Part shown: in pieces, positions 1 to 10,039 of the stretch
Position numbering within the stretch: the stretch's first letter is position 1
How the letters are laid out: each line of letters opens with the position of its first letter
Assembly (NCBI RefSeq): GCF_000423005.1
Contig: NZ_AUHD01000004.1
Coordinates: 248,001-312,000 of the forward strand
From: Gelidibacter mesophilus DSM 14095
GTDB lineage: Bacteria; Bacteroidota; Bacteroidia; Flavobacteriales; Flavobacteriaceae
DNA: 64,000 bases
Direction: 5' to 3'
The notes under the pieces: model-generated
Seen by the model: only the letters and a program-made list of their open reading frames with translations
The model's database searches: none
What the model was told of the DNA's origin: nothing
Program-made: the position numbers and the translations under genes

Positions 1-30
1 CAAAAGCATAAGAAATTTATTTTTTTTCAT
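1..30 (-). CDS. Start of a further exported protein (partial, cut by window edge)
   Basis: An ATG on the minus strand at 30 opens a frame reading MKKNKFLMLL to the window edge. A lysine-rich start followed by hydrophobic residues is the usual beginning of a signal peptide. It lies 48 bases downstream of the GH43 stop on the same strand, so it is probably the next gene of the PUL A operon. Only ten codons are visible, so the product cannot be named. Confidence 0.5.
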   Translation of the reverse strand, partial: MKKNKFLMLL

Positions 31-78
31 AACACTATAGTTAACATATTTGCACAAAAATTATAGAGCCCTGTTTTT

Positions 79-1113
79 TTATTCTGCAGGTATGTCCAAT
101 AATACCCCTTCCTTAGCTGGAATTCCAATTACAGGGAAGCCGTTTTCATCCCAACTAATCTTTTGCATTCGAGGCGATCTTTTCTCTCCACATCCATCAC
201 ATGGATTCGAATTATCATGATATAATATCCAATCTTCTTCACCATTTGGTGATTTAAAAAATGAATTATGCCCAGGGGCAAAAACTTGGTTGGATTTAGA
301 TTGTTGAAATATTGGTTCTTTAGACTTTACCCATGAATCAGCATCTAATAAGGAGGTTCCCTCAAAGCTCAGAATACCCAAACTGTAATGATCTGTCCAA
401 CATCCGCTGGCAGAAAAAACTATAAAGATGCGATCTTTGTGTTCTAAAAACTGGGGACCTTCATTAACATTTACTTGGGGTGGATTTATGTCATCATGCA
501 ATGAGCCATGCAATTCCCAGGGATAGGTTGGTTTTGAAATTAATACGCGGTCCCCTTCAATTTCCAATGGGTTTTTCATTTTGGCAATGTATATATTTTG
601 TTGACCATTTACGTCTCCTTCCCAACCTGACCAAATCATATAAAGTTGATTTTTATACGAAAACACATTGCCATCAATTGCCCATTTATCTGTTTCTGCC
701 GCAATCTTACCTTTAAACTCAAAGGTACCTTTAAATGGGTCTTCTGAATTATTCTCTAAAACATACATTCGATGTGTATCATTATTACCATCATCTGCAG
801 CAAAATATACATACCATTTATTGTTTATAAAATGAAATTCTGGAGCCCAAATATCATGGGAATACATGGTTCCTTTTGGAGCGGTCCATACCGTTTTTCT
901 TTCTGCGTTTTTTAAATCAGCCAAGTTTTTTGTCTTCCACAGAACTAATTTATTTTGCATGGTATGGGTGTAGTAATAATAACCGTCGTGATAGGTACTA
1001 TATGGATCAGCTCCTGAACTCAATATGGGATTACTGAATTGTTTTTGTGCTGATACAAATGAAATACCTACAACTAATAAATTTATACTTAAAATCCAAG
1101 CTCTGATTTTCAT
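79..1113 (-). CDS. GH43 family glycoside hydrolase, secreted
   Basis: The 344-residue protein has a Sec signal peptide ending near residue 22 (FVSAQ) and then one five-bladed beta-propeller domain of glycoside hydrolase family 43. The three expected catalytic acids are visible: D36 in SGADPY (base), D147 in WAIDGN (pKa modulator) and E218 in NEGPQ (general acid). A Cys pair occurs near the C-terminus in NPCDGCGEK. GH43 enzymes act mostly as alpha-L-arabinofuranosidases, beta-xylosidases or exo-galactanases, and the sequence alone does not decide which. The gene is a distal member of the minus-strand PUL A operon, 17 bases after the GH2 gene. Family assignment is firm; substrate is unknown. 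Confidence 0.9.
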   Translation of the reverse strand: MKIRAWILSINLLVVGISFVSAQKQFSNPILSSGADPYSTYHDGYYYYTHTMQNKLVLWKTKNLADLKNAERKTVWTAPKGTMYSHDIWAPEFHFINNKWYVYFAADDGNNDTHRMYVLENNSEDPFKGTFEFKGKIAAETDKWAIDGNVFSYKNQLYMIWSGWEGDVNGQQNIYIAKMKNPLEIEGDRVLISKPTYPWELHGSLHDDINPPQVNVNEGPQFLEHKDRIFIVFSASGCWTDHYSLGILSFEGTSLLDADSWVKSKEPIFQQSKSNQVFAPGHNSFFKSPNGEEDWILYHDNSNPCDGCGEKRSPRMQKISWDENGFPVIGIPAKEGVLLDIPAE

Positions 1114-1130
1114 GTTTTTAAAATTAAGTC

Positions 1131-2936
1131 TTATTTAATTATACCAATAACTTCCTGATTTACCTTTTTCACTTTATCAATGTCCATTTTATCAACTTTT
1201 CTATCATAAGTCATAAAACCATTGACCTCACCCTCCACATCTGTCGTTTGTGTATAAACAGCTGCAGAAAACCCAACTTGTACCAACTTTTTTAGTTTAT
1301 TGGCATATTTAACGTACTCTGAAGTAGTTTCTTCAGAATTTTTAAATTTTATATATCCCCAATTACCATCCTTATTCCATAAGTGTCCTTCTAAAGGCAG
1401 CCCAATGCCACCGTATTCGCCTAGAACAGTGACTCTATTCGCATCATACAAATACAGATTTGGTTCCGGATAATTATGTAAATCCAAAATGTCTCCAGTT
1501 TGGAAATGGTTACCACCACTTGCAGAATTTATAAGTCTACTAGGGTCATAAGCTTGGGTCCATTCTGTAATTTCCTCTGTTTTAAACTGACCCCAAGCTT
1601 CGTTAAATGGCACCCAAACTACAATACTCGGGTATGAATATAAATAGTCAATAATTTCCCTCCATTCCTTTCTATAAATAGCTTCAGATTTTACTGTGCG
1701 AACCAATTCGTTTCCGTTAAAATAATTATGCATTTGCCAAATGGGTTGTGTATCTCCACTTGGCATGTCTTGCCAAACTAGTATCCCAAGTTGATCACAA
1801 TGCGTGTACCACCGTGCAGGTTCTACTTTAACATGTTTTCTGATCATATTAAACCCCAGCTCCTTTGTTTTAATGATATCGTATTTTAAGGCTTCATCCG
1901 TAGGGGCAGTATATAAACCATCTGGCCACCAGCCCTGATCGAGTGGTCCAAAATGGAAATAATCTTTATTATTCAACTGCATTCTGACAATTCCGTTTTC
2001 ATCTCTTTTTTTAGAGATTTTTCTCATAGCAAAATAACTTTTAATGATATCGGAAGTTTTCCCATTGCTCACGATTTTCACTGTGCTGTTGTATAAGATA
2101 GGATTTTCGGGAGTCCATAATTTTGCGTCGGGTATTGGGATTTCTAACTTTTGGCCAACTGCAGCTTTCACGGTGGCAATTGTGGTGTTATTATCAAACA
2201 CCTCCACCTCCAAAATATCGCCGTAAGCTGCTCCTTCAATCTGAGTTTCTAAGGTAAAAATACCCAAATCAATATCTGTAGTAGTTTTAAGATTGGTGAC
2301 ATATTTTTTGCTGACGGGCTCCAACCAAACAGTTTGCCATATGCCAGTTACCGGCGTATAATAGATCCCTTCTGGTTTTTTTACTTGTTTACCTCTTGGT
2401 TGTGGACCTTCATTTGTGGGGTCCCAGACCTTAACTATTAATTTTTGATTTTTATCTGTAATATAGGGTGTGATATCAAAAGAGAAAGGTGTATAGCCAC
2501 CTTCATGGTGTCCAATTTTAACTCCGTTCAACCAAATCTCTGATCTCCAATCTACAGCACCAAAATGCAAAAGCACATTTTTACCACGCCAATTTGATGG
2601 AATGCTAAAATCGGTTTCATACCACAGTTCATTTTCCTCACCCACTTCTTTCATCACTCCCGATAAGCTCGATTCCACTGCAAACGGAACTAAGATTTTT
2701 CCATCATAAGATTTCGGCTTGGTTTGCCCTGCTTTTTGGATGGCGTAATTCCACAAACCATTTAGATTTTTCCAGTCATCGCGAACCATTATGGGGCGTG
2801 GATATTCTTGTAACACATTGTTTGGATCGAGGTTTTCGCCCCATTTTGTTTTAAGTTTATCCCCTTGTGGTTTCCATTGTGCGAAAGCGCCAATTCCTAT
2901 TAAACTAATAAATACTACGAGTATATTTTTTTTCAT
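1131..2936 (-). CDS. GH2 family glycoside hydrolase, secreted
   Basis: The protein has the GH2 layout: an N-terminal sugar-binding jelly roll (near residues 40-200), an immunoglobulin-like domain and a C-terminal TIM barrel. The acid/base E446 is in FNEAWG and the likely nucleophile E507 in GEYGG. I chose the ATG at 2936 because it starts MKKNILVVFISLIGIGAFAQ, a clean signal peptide; an upstream ATG at 2969 would add eleven residues and run into the palindrome at 2965-3003. GH2 covers beta-galactosidases, beta-mannosidases, beta-glucuronidases and others, and specificity is not readable here. A terminator-like hairpin just upstream suggests it is expressed at lower or separate levels from the proximal PUL A genes. 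Confidence 0.92.
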   Translation of the reverse strand: MKKNILVVFISLIGIGAFAQWKPQGDKLKTKWGENLDPNNVLQEYPRPIMVRDDWKNLNGLWNYAIQKAGQTKPKSYDGKILVPFAVESSLSGVMKEVGEENELWYETDFSIPSNWRGKNVLLHFGAVDWRSEIWLNGVKIGHHEGGYTPFSFDITPYITDKNQKLIVKVWDPTNEGPQPRGKQVKKPEGIYYTPVTGIWQTVWLEPVSKKYVTNLKTTTDIDLGIFTLETQIEGAAYGDILEVEVFDNNTTIATVKAAVGQKLEIPIPDAKLWTPENPILYNSTVKIVSNGKTSDIIKSYFAMRKISKKRDENGIVRMQLNNKDYFHFGPLDQGWWPDGLYTAPTDEALKYDIIKTKELGFNMIRKHVKVEPARWYTHCDQLGILVWQDMPSGDTQPIWQMHNYFNGNELVRTVKSEAIYRKEWREIIDYLYSYPSIVVWVPFNEAWGQFKTEEITEWTQAYDPSRLINSASGGNHFQTGDILDLHNYPEPNLYLYDANRVTVLGEYGGIGLPLEGHLWNKDGNWGYIKFKNSEETTSEYVKYANKLKKLVQVGFSAAVYTQTTDVEGEVNGFMTYDRKVDKMDIDKVKKVNQEVIGIIK

Positions 2937-2964
2937 AACTGTAATTTTAAGATCTCTAAAAAAA

Positions 2965-3003
2965 TTCAAATTATCGAGAATTTAAAATTCTCGATAATTT
3001 GAA
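2965..3003 (-). terminator. 39-bp perfect palindrome with T-run inside the PUL A operon
   Basis: Two 19-base arms (TTCAAATTATCGAGAATTT and its exact complement) are separated by a single A. On the minus strand the hairpin is followed at once by seven Ts, the form of an intrinsic terminator. It lies between the stop of the GH43-like gene (3023) and the start of GH2 (2936). Only 28 bases separate it from the GH2 ATG, leaving little room for a new promoter, so attenuation with read-through is the more likely role. Confidence 0.75.
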
Positions 3004-3022
3004 AAGCTAACTAACTCAAAAT

Positions 3023-4069
3023 CTATTTCTTAGTTGTTGTTTCTTTTGTAATGCCAAATTTATTTACCAAATTGTCGTATTCTATTTTTGAGATTGTAAT
3101 CATACACCCATGACGCACTTTTTCAGGCAAACTGTATTTATCCCAATCGCTATAAAAAGTATATCCTGATGCCTGGTACCAAGGTCCGTCTATATTATCT
3201 GCAATGGATAAACCATAAGAGACTCCAGGGTACTGTTCATAATACATATACCAAATCTTATCATTTGGAGAGGGAATCAACATTGGTGCCTCTCTAAAAT
3301 TGGGACTGATTGGATCACCAGGCAGAGAATATGGTCCTAAAAGCGACGGTGCTTTTGAAATACGAATAGTTTTTCCTGTGGTCCAATACAAGGTTGGGTA
3401 AGTTTCATCCTTAATCACTGCATAATATGACTCTCCTACTTTTCTTATAAAAACATCAATGGTCCCCATGTCCCAATCAAACAAACGTTGAGGGGTTTCG
3501 TCAAATGATTTTAAATCATCAGATAAGACATATAATGTTCTTTGACTTGCCCAATAACGTTCAGGATCTTCTTTTGTTCCTTCCTTATGTGGCGTATGCC
3601 AGGTCATTATGAATTTTGACGAGTCTTCATCATAATACAATTTAGGTGCTCCAATTCTTTGTAAAGCTTCGCTATACCCAGGGGTACTTTTTAAATTTGG
3701 AGTGTAAACCGAATGCAGCTTCCAATTTATAAGATCTTTGGAGACCCAGATATTGATATCTGGCGACCCATCGTCGGTGTTACCCGCAATATAATAATCG
3801 CCATTAGGACCTTTGCAAATATCTGGGTGCCCTTTATACTCTTCGAATACCCGCTTTCCATTATTTAAAATTTCCCAATGTAACCCATCTAAGCTCACGG
3901 AGTAATATAGTTTTCCATAATCTCCGTGCATCATATGCGCAAATAAATAGGCTTCATTTATTGGTGATTCATCATTTGTTATTTGACCAGGCGGATCAGG
4001 CTGCTGCGGGTGCATACACAATGTAATGCACAATAAAAACATTACTAATAAATCTTGTTTTTTCATCAT
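3023..4069 (-). CDS. GH43-like five-bladed propeller glycosidase, secreted
   Basis: The 348-residue protein begins with a signal peptide (KKQDLLVMFLLCITLCMHP) and has repeated propeller strands such as YYSVSLDGLHW and INIWVSKDLINWK. Candidate catalytic acids in the GH43 order are the Asp in KGHPDIC, the Asp in MGTIDVF and the Glu in NFREAPML. It diverges clearly from the GH43 at 79-1113, so the two are not recent duplicates. It could be a GH43 subfamily member or belong to a related propeller family. It lies 49 bases after the GH-A hydrolase gene and immediately before the 39-bp palindrome, so it ends the proximal half of the PUL A operon. Confidence 0.75.
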   Translation of the reverse strand: MMKKQDLLVMFLLCITLCMHPQQPDPPGQITNDESPINEAYLFAHMMHGDYGKLYYSVSLDGLHWEILNNGKRVFEEYKGHPDICKGPNGDYYIAGNTDDGSPDINIWVSKDLINWKLHSVYTPNLKSTPGYSEALQRIGAPKLYYDEDSSKFIMTWHTPHKEGTKEDPERYWASQRTLYVLSDDLKSFDETPQRLFDWDMGTIDVFIRKVGESYYAVIKDETYPTLYWTTGKTIRISKAPSLLGPYSLPGDPISPNFREAPMLIPSPNDKIWYMYYEQYPGVSYGLSIADNIDGPWYQASGYTFYSDWDKYSLPEKVRHGCMITISKIEYDNLVNKFGITKETTTKK

Positions 4070-4118
4070 TAATAAATTTTCATACCACTTGGGTAGTGTA
4101 TTCTTATATTATTACTTC

Positions 4119-5303
4119 TTATTTTGAGTTTCCTTCAGAAATTATATTTTTTATAAATTCAGTTTCTTCAGTGTTATAAGGTGTACCATCTTCTCTAAAA
4201 ATATCATGAAACCATAGTTTAGGTTCGGCTGTATAAGTTTTTGTCCAACTATCCCAAGGGTATTTAGTCTGTGTTTTGCCATCTACAAAGCCCCAATTAT
4301 ACATTGCAATTTTGTGCTTTTTTGCAATTGGCAAAAATCCTTGGAAAGTACTTCCATTTGGACGTGCCATATATTCAGTACATAAAATTGGCTTGTTGTA
4401 GCGCTTCAACTCATTAATCCGATTCAAAAAATCTTCAGGCTTGTCATAATTATGAAACGAAATCACGTCTGATTGGCTCAGCTGCAATTTGAAGATTGGC
4501 TTCATCGTATCGTGATTACTCCAATCGCCAGCCCACACACCTGATGTCAATGGTTGTGAAGGGTTAGCTTCTCTAGCCCAGATAAACGTTTTCTCTAATA
4601 ACTTATAAACCAAATCCACCTTATTAGGAAGCGACACCTTTTCATAGGAAGGTCCTGTCATATTATCTGGCTCGTTCCAAACATCCCAGCCCAGAATGCG
4701 ATGGTCATCCTTAAATCGTGAAATAGTTTCCTTAACATATTTCTCTAAACGTGGCTCCTGTTTCTCATCTTGCAACGCTATTTGTCCTGGACTTTGAACC
4801 CACCCAGAATTATGAACATGAGGCTTAGGTTCTCGTTGCTTTCCTGTCTCTGGAAAAGGATCCCAGCAAGAATCAAATAGTACAAACAAAATATTGATAT
4901 TATGTTTATCTGCAATCTGTAAAAAGGTCTCCATTCGTTCAAACAAGCCCTCTGGATCTTCTTTATGCAGTAAATCATGTAAATAAACACGCATTGTATT
5001 CATTCCCAAGCTTTCTGCCCAACCTAATTCTTCATCAATACGAGATGGGTTGAACGTATCAGCTTGCCACATTTCTAGTTGATTAATGGCTGTGCTTGGA
5101 GAATAATTAGCGCCAACCAACCATGGTAGCTTATCATACCATTCATTAGCTTCTGCAGAAGTCCATATGCTTCTGTTGACAAGGGCAGTATCTTCGGGCT
5201 CTTTATTAATTTCAGCGGCTTCTTTTTTTGAATTCGTATTGATACAACCGAAAAACAAACTAGCTAGGAATATAATTATGATATAACTATTTTTATTTAT
5301 CAT
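4119..5303 (-). CDS. Clan GH-A (GH5-like) glycoside hydrolase lipoprotein
   Basis: This 394-residue protein has a lipoprotein signal (IIIFLASLFFGC), then a TIM barrel with the two clan GH-A glutamates. E211 is in WNEPDN (acid/base) and E310 in CTEYMARP (nucleophile). Such proteins are often labelled cellulase or 1,4-beta-xylanase in Bacteroidota. The NEP motif supports GH5 or a close relative, but the subfamily and the substrate (mannan, xylan or glucan) cannot be read from the sequence. The lipid anchor suggests it sits on the outer membrane or in the periplasm. It follows susD by 65 bases on the same strand and is the third gene of the PUL A operon. Confidence 0.82.
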   Translation of the reverse strand: MINKNSYIIIIFLASLFFGCINTNSKKEAAEINKEPEDTALVNRSIWTSAEANEWYDKLPWLVGANYSPSTAINQLEMWQADTFNPSRIDEELGWAESLGMNTMRVYLHDLLHKEDPEGLFERMETFLQIADKHNINILFVLFDSCWDPFPETGKQREPKPHVHNSGWVQSPGQIALQDEKQEPRLEKYVKETISRFKDDHRILGWDVWNEPDNMTGPSYEKVSLPNKVDLVYKLLEKTFIWAREANPSQPLTSGVWAGDWSNHDTMKPIFKLQLSQSDVISFHNYDKPEDFLNRINELKRYNKPILCTEYMARPNGSTFQGFLPIAKKHKIAMYNWGFVDGKTQTKYPWDSWTKTYTAEPKLWFHDIFREDGTPYNTEETEFIKNIISEGNSK

Positions 5304-5368
5304 TATTAAAAATATTTAATTGTTTTGAAGAGTTTTCATCAGGTATAAACCTATTTAGATCACCTGTG

Positions 5369-6895
5369 TTAATATTCTGGATGTTGGTTCAAATTTGGAT
5401 TATTCTCTACATCGACTTGAGGGATTGGCAATCGATGGTGCTTGCCCACTATGAAATTATTAAAATCGGGATCTCTTTCAGCTATTTTATCCACCTTGGT
5501 TTGATTATCCAAGTCTCCCCATCGTTTTAGGTCGCCCCAACGCACACTTTCTCCAGCGAGTTCTAAAACTCTTTCAATTTTCAAACGTTCCAAAAATTTA
5601 TCTTTATCATTACCTATTTCTGGATAAGCAATGGATAGAGGCACCATATTGGCTCTTTCTCTAACCATATCAACATATTGATATGCCTCAGAAGTTTTGC
5701 CTTGTTCGTTTAAGACTTCAGCATATCGAAGTAAGATATCTGCGTATCTTATGAGGCGGTAATTTACTTGAGAAAAGTAGTCTTCATTATCTCGATAATA
5801 ATCCCTTGCTCCTTTTCTAAACCAAGACTCTTTATCTCCCCATTGCCAATCTCTATTGTACACCTTATCTCCAAAGTCCTTATACAAGTCTGGGTAAAAT
5901 AAGGTAGCTCTTAAACGAGAATCAATACCACCATTTTTGTCCTTTTCATTTTTAAAGGCATCCACTAACCAAAATCTTGCTCTTCCATCAGACCATCCAA
6001 TTCCATTAGGGGCAAAAAATTGTGGTCGATTGGTAGATACGGCTGCGTCCGTACTTTCGCCAGTACCACCTTTTCTTTGATCGCCGTATTGAATTTCAAA
6101 TACTGATTCACTGTTATTTTCATTAATATCCGTAAAATTATCTTTGTAATTATCAACCAAACTATATTTCGCGCCCTCTCCGGTAACTAAGAAATCTAGA
6201 GCTGTTTTAGCTTCATCCCATTTACGTTGTTGCATATATGTTTTAGCGAGCATGGCTTTGGCAGCCCCTTTATCTGGTCGACCAACATCGTTTGCCCCCC
6301 ATGTTAGCGGTAAATCTGGAAACGCTTCATTTAAATCTTTCTCAATTTGTACCCAAACTTCTGATAGGGTGTTCTGTTGTGGTTTATCAAGCGGATCCGA
6401 TGGTTCTAAAATAATTGGCACATCTTCCCATAAGAGAGCGGCGTAGTAATAATAAAATGCTCTGAAAAACTTAGCCTGTGCAATAATTGCTTTTTTATCG
6501 GCTTCATTTTGAAAATCAATATCCGGAACATTGGAGAGCACTTGATTACATCTAAAAATGGCTTTATAGGTATCCCTCCAAGTATTAACGTTACCTTCCC
6601 AAAAGTTATAATTTATATAATTAAAACGGGTCCAATCTGCCAATTCAATCCACGGACTATCACTATAGCCTTCATCAGAGGTTAAGTCTAGGCGAAAATA
6701 CATCCATCGCGCCCAAGTTCCTTCTTTATAAAACATAGCGTAAATTGAATTTACACCTTGTTGCGCATCACTTTCAGTTGCCCAAAATTGGTCTGTGGTG
6801 AGAGCATTTGGGCTCGAAAGATCTAAGTCGTCGTGACAAGAAACTGTCCAAAATAAACTTATAACGACCGTCAGTACTATTGATATTTTTTTCAT
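5369..6895 (-). CDS. susD: SusD/RagB-family outer-membrane glycan-binding lipoprotein (PUL A)
   Basis: The 508-residue protein has a lipoprotein signal ending at Cys (LFWTVSCHD). It shows SusD family features: the N-terminal segment LTTDQFWATESDAQQGVNS, helical TPR-like regions (RAFYYYYAALLW) and the C-terminal RagB motif YRLIRYADILLRYAEVLN. SusD proteins form the lid over the SusC pore and capture oligosaccharides at the cell surface. It lies 20 bases after the susC stop. The symbol names the family role, since the ligand is unlikely to be starch given the neighbouring enzymes. Confidence 0.95.
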   Translation of the reverse strand: MKKISIVLTVVISLFWTVSCHDDLDLSSPNALTTDQFWATESDAQQGVNSIYAMFYKEGTWARWMYFRLDLTSDEGYSDSPWIELADWTRFNYINYNFWEGNVNTWRDTYKAIFRCNQVLSNVPDIDFQNEADKKAIIAQAKFFRAFYYYYAALLWEDVPIILEPSDPLDKPQQNTLSEVWVQIEKDLNEAFPDLPLTWGANDVGRPDKGAAKAMLAKTYMQQRKWDEAKTALDFLVTGEGAKYSLVDNYKDNFTDINENNSESVFEIQYGDQRKGGTGESTDAAVSTNRPQFFAPNGIGWSDGRARFWLVDAFKNEKDKNGGIDSRLRATLFYPDLYKDFGDKVYNRDWQWGDKESWFRKGARDYYRDNEDYFSQVNYRLIRYADILLRYAEVLNEQGKTSEAYQYVDMVRERANMVPLSIAYPEIGNDKDKFLERLKIERVLELAGESVRWGDLKRWGDLDNQTKVDKIAERDPDFNNFIVGKHHRLPIPQVDVENNPNLNQHPEY

Positions 6896-6915
6896 GATCT
6901 TATTTTAAATTTTTC

Positions 6916-9900
6916 TTAAAAACTAAATTCAACACCCAATGTATAGGTCTTCAGATTAGGAAATGCATCAATATCAGCTCCTCGTTGAAAAATATTGCCA
7001 TTACTGAACTCAGGATCCAATCCGGTATACTTTGTAAAAGTTATTATGTTCTGGGCTGAGAAAGATAATCGAGCTCGGCTAAAGCCGATTTTTTCCATCA
7101 ATTCTGTGGGAAGATTATAGCCAAAACCAATATATTTTAGTCGAATGAAACTCCCATCTTCTAAAAATCGATCACTATCTCCACGCGCATTAAGTGTTGT
7201 ACCTCTTACTATTCTAGGGAAATCAGTATTAGGATTTTCTGGGGTCCATGGTCTTATTCCGGATCGGTAATTACTATCATCGTCAAAACGATCGACCACA
7301 CTTCTAAAACCATTATAAACAGTCGCACCATGCGATGCAATCCAGTTCATGGAAAAATCAAAATTTTTATATTCTGCACCAAAATTGAAGCCCATTTCAA
7401 ACTCTGGCCATGGACTACTTACAACTTCCTTATCTTCATTATTAATTTCCCCATCATCATTGATATCCTTGAAACGAATGTCTCCTGGCTGTGCGTTAGG
7501 CATAATGACAGATCCATCAGAACTTTTATAATCTAATATTTCCTGCTGGCTTTGAAATAACCCATCGGTTTGCAATACATACCACATCCCTACAGGCTGA
7601 CCAGCTTCAGTTTTTGTGTTTCCTGAGAACGTGTCATTTTGATTATTACCTAATGAAATCAATTTATTATTCAACTTGGTAAAATTCAATGATGTATTGA
7701 AAGAAAAATCTCCATAGGATTTTCTATAAGACAAATCAAATTCAAAACCTCTATTCTCGATGGTAGCTGCGTTAGCAATAGGGTTTCCACCGTCATTCCC
7801 AGTAGTAAGTAATAACGGAAACCCGAATAATACATCTTCAGTTCGTGCAATGAAATAATCGGCAGCCAAGGTCAAGGAATTATCAAATAATCCTAAGTCA
7901 ATCCCAATGTTAGTCTGTTTTAAACGTTCCCAAGTTAAATTAGGGTTAGATAAACGGACTTGTGTTGCAGATGGATATAAATCTTGACTGTTCCCTAATA
8001 CAATAGCACCAAAGGTGTTTATAAATCCCTGCGATTCATAAGGACCTATATTACCACTACCTAATTCGCCATAGCTGGCTCGAAATTTCAAATCACTAAT
8101 TGCCTCAACATTAAAGAATGATTCATTGCTAATTCTCCAACCTAAGGACACTGATGGGAAATTGCTCCATTTGTGATCATCACTGAAACGTGATGAACCA
8201 TCCCTTCTTATTACAGCGTTCAGCAAATAACGATCATCATAATTATATTCCAAACGGGCCAAGTATGATATTAAACTGGATTCCTCTCTAAATCCTCCAA
8301 CTTGCGGTTCAGAACCGCTATCTAAAACATCATAATATTCACCGGTTCCTGGATTAATCAATAGACCACGTTTTTGACCCCAGATTTGTTCATAAAAATC
8401 AGATTGATAAGTTTGTCCAACTAAAGCAGTTACATTATGATTACCAAATTCCTTTTTAAAATTTAAGGTGTTTTCTATAAGAATCAATTCATATCTTCCT
8501 TTATTTTGAAACGTTGAGCTATTGTCGTATGGTTGATTTAAAGTCCAATTGCCTAGTTTTCTTAAATTTTTATGGGTATCAAAACTCGAATTATAACCAA
8601 AATTGAATCGGTAGGTCAGCCAAGGACGAAACTCTAATTCAGACCATAGGTTGCCTCTAATTCTAAAGTTTTTGTTTTCGGTATCATTAAAATCCGCCAA
8701 AGCCAATGGATTCGTTCCAAAAGTATTTGCTACTCCTTGCTCACCATAACCATAACCTCCAGGATTTCTATCATCATAGACAGGAATTGTAGGAAATAGT
8801 CGGTACACATCTATTATTGGTGCGCCTGACATTTCATCCGTAACAGAATTGCTTATTGCTAGATTTTGTCCAATACTAAAAATCCCCTTTTTACCACTCG
8901 TATTTACTCGGAAAGAGATTCTATCAAACTCGGTCGAAACCACTGTTCCTTTATTACCAAAATAATTCCCCGACATAAAGTAACTAGAGTTCTCACCACC
9001 ACCAGCAAAACTCACGTTATAGTCGCGTATGAGACCAGTATCGAAAACTTCATCTTGCCAATCTGTGTTGACATTCAAATTCAGTTTCGGTCTTTCTCTA
9101 TTTCCATTATCATAAGCTTGAAATTGAAATTTCGCAAACTCATCAGTTTCCATTAAATTATATCGCGGCATACTGGTCACACTTGTTTTAGCAGAGACCG
9201 CAATTTGCAAAGGACCTTGTTTTCCTTGTTTGGTGGTGATTATAATCACACCATTTGCTGCCCTGGAACCATAAATAGCCGCAGCGGAGGCATCTTTTAA
9301 AACCTGAATAGACTCAATGTCGTTTGGATTAAAATCTCTATTAGCTGTAGTTATCAAACCGTCAATAACATATAGAGGATTCGCATTTTGAAGATTCTTC
9401 AAACCTCTGATTTCTATATTTGCTTCTTGTCCAGGACGACCGCCACCTCTGACCTTAACCCCTGTAACTAACCCTTGTAAGCCTTCGGCAATTGTGGTCA
9501 CTTGTCGTTTTTGAATTTCTTCAGATTTCACCGTAGATATGGCTCCGGTTAAGTCCTTTCTTAATTGAGATCCATATCCGACCACGACGACCTCGTCAAG
9601 AGCAGCCAAATCTTCTTCTAAGGATATTGTTAAGTTGGTTTGACCATTTATCGGGACTTCGACCGATTTAAAACCCAGAAAACTTATTTGTAAGATCGCG
9701 TTTGATGGAGCGTTAAGGCTAAAATTTCCATCAATATCAGCTTCGGTTCCAATTGTTGTACCTTTTACCAAGATGCTGGTAAAAGGAATAGCACTTCCGT
9801 CATTAGCTGAAATAACTTTACCTTGTACAGTAATTTCATTTTGCGCAATAATTCCCTGTACAAATAACATACTACAGAACAATAAAATCAGTTCCTTTTT

Positions 9901-9927
9901 GAGTAAATTTTTAATTAGTGTCTTCAT
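6916..9927 (-). CDS. susC: SusC/RagA-family TonB-dependent oligosaccharide transporter (PUL A)
   Basis: The 1003-residue protein has a signal peptide (to about residue 28, FVQGIIAQ), a carboxypeptidase-D-like domain (about 30-115), a TonB-box region (LDEVVVVGYGSQ), a plug domain with the SusC motif KDASAAAIYGSRAANGV (about 210-230), and a long beta-barrel ending in an aromatic residue (GVEFSF). It imports oligosaccharides across the outer membrane using TonB energy. It is the first gene of the minus-strand operon, and its promoter must lie in the 225-base gap shared with the divergent regulator gene. Confidence 0.96.
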   Translation of the reverse strand: MKTLIKNLLKKELILLFCSMLFVQGIIAQNEITVQGKVISANDGSAIPFTSILVKGTTIGTEADIDGNFSLNAPSNAILQISFLGFKSVEVPINGQTNLTISLEEDLAALDEVVVVGYGSQLRKDLTGAISTVKSEEIQKRQVTTIAEGLQGLVTGVKVRGGGRPGQEANIEIRGLKNLQNANPLYVIDGLITTANRDFNPNDIESIQVLKDASAAAIYGSRAANGVIIITTKQGKQGPLQIAVSAKTSVTSMPRYNLMETDEFAKFQFQAYDNGNRERPKLNLNVNTDWQDEVFDTGLIRDYNVSFAGGGENSSYFMSGNYFGNKGTVVSTEFDRISFRVNTSGKKGIFSIGQNLAISNSVTDEMSGAPIIDVYRLFPTIPVYDDRNPGGYGYGEQGVANTFGTNPLALADFNDTENKNFRIRGNLWSELEFRPWLTYRFNFGYNSSFDTHKNLRKLGNWTLNQPYDNSSTFQNKGRYELILIENTLNFKKEFGNHNVTALVGQTYQSDFYEQIWGQKRGLLINPGTGEYYDVLDSGSEPQVGGFREESSLISYLARLEYNYDDRYLLNAVIRRDGSSRFSDDHKWSNFPSVSLGWRISNESFFNVEAISDLKFRASYGELGSGNIGPYESQGFINTFGAIVLGNSQDLYPSATQVRLSNPNLTWERLKQTNIGIDLGLFDNSLTLAADYFIARTEDVLFGFPLLLTTGNDGGNPIANAATIENRGFEFDLSYRKSYGDFSFNTSLNFTKLNNKLISLGNNQNDTFSGNTKTEAGQPVGMWYVLQTDGLFQSQQEILDYKSSDGSVIMPNAQPGDIRFKDINDDGEINNEDKEVVSSPWPEFEMGFNFGAEYKNFDFSMNWIASHGATVYNGFRSVVDRFDDDSNYRSGIRPWTPENPNTDFPRIVRGTTLNARGDSDRFLEDGSFIRLKYIGFGYNLPTELMEKIGFSRARLSFSAQNIITFTKYTGLDPEFSNGNIFQRGADIDAFPNLKTYTLGVEFSF

Positions 9928-10039
9928 TTATTTTATTTTAAGGAATAATTTTGAGGATATAATTTGCTCTAAGAGCATATATCAAAGTAGCACATTTAAA
10001 ATTATAGGATATATCCTTTTTTGTTTCAAAATATGCCGT

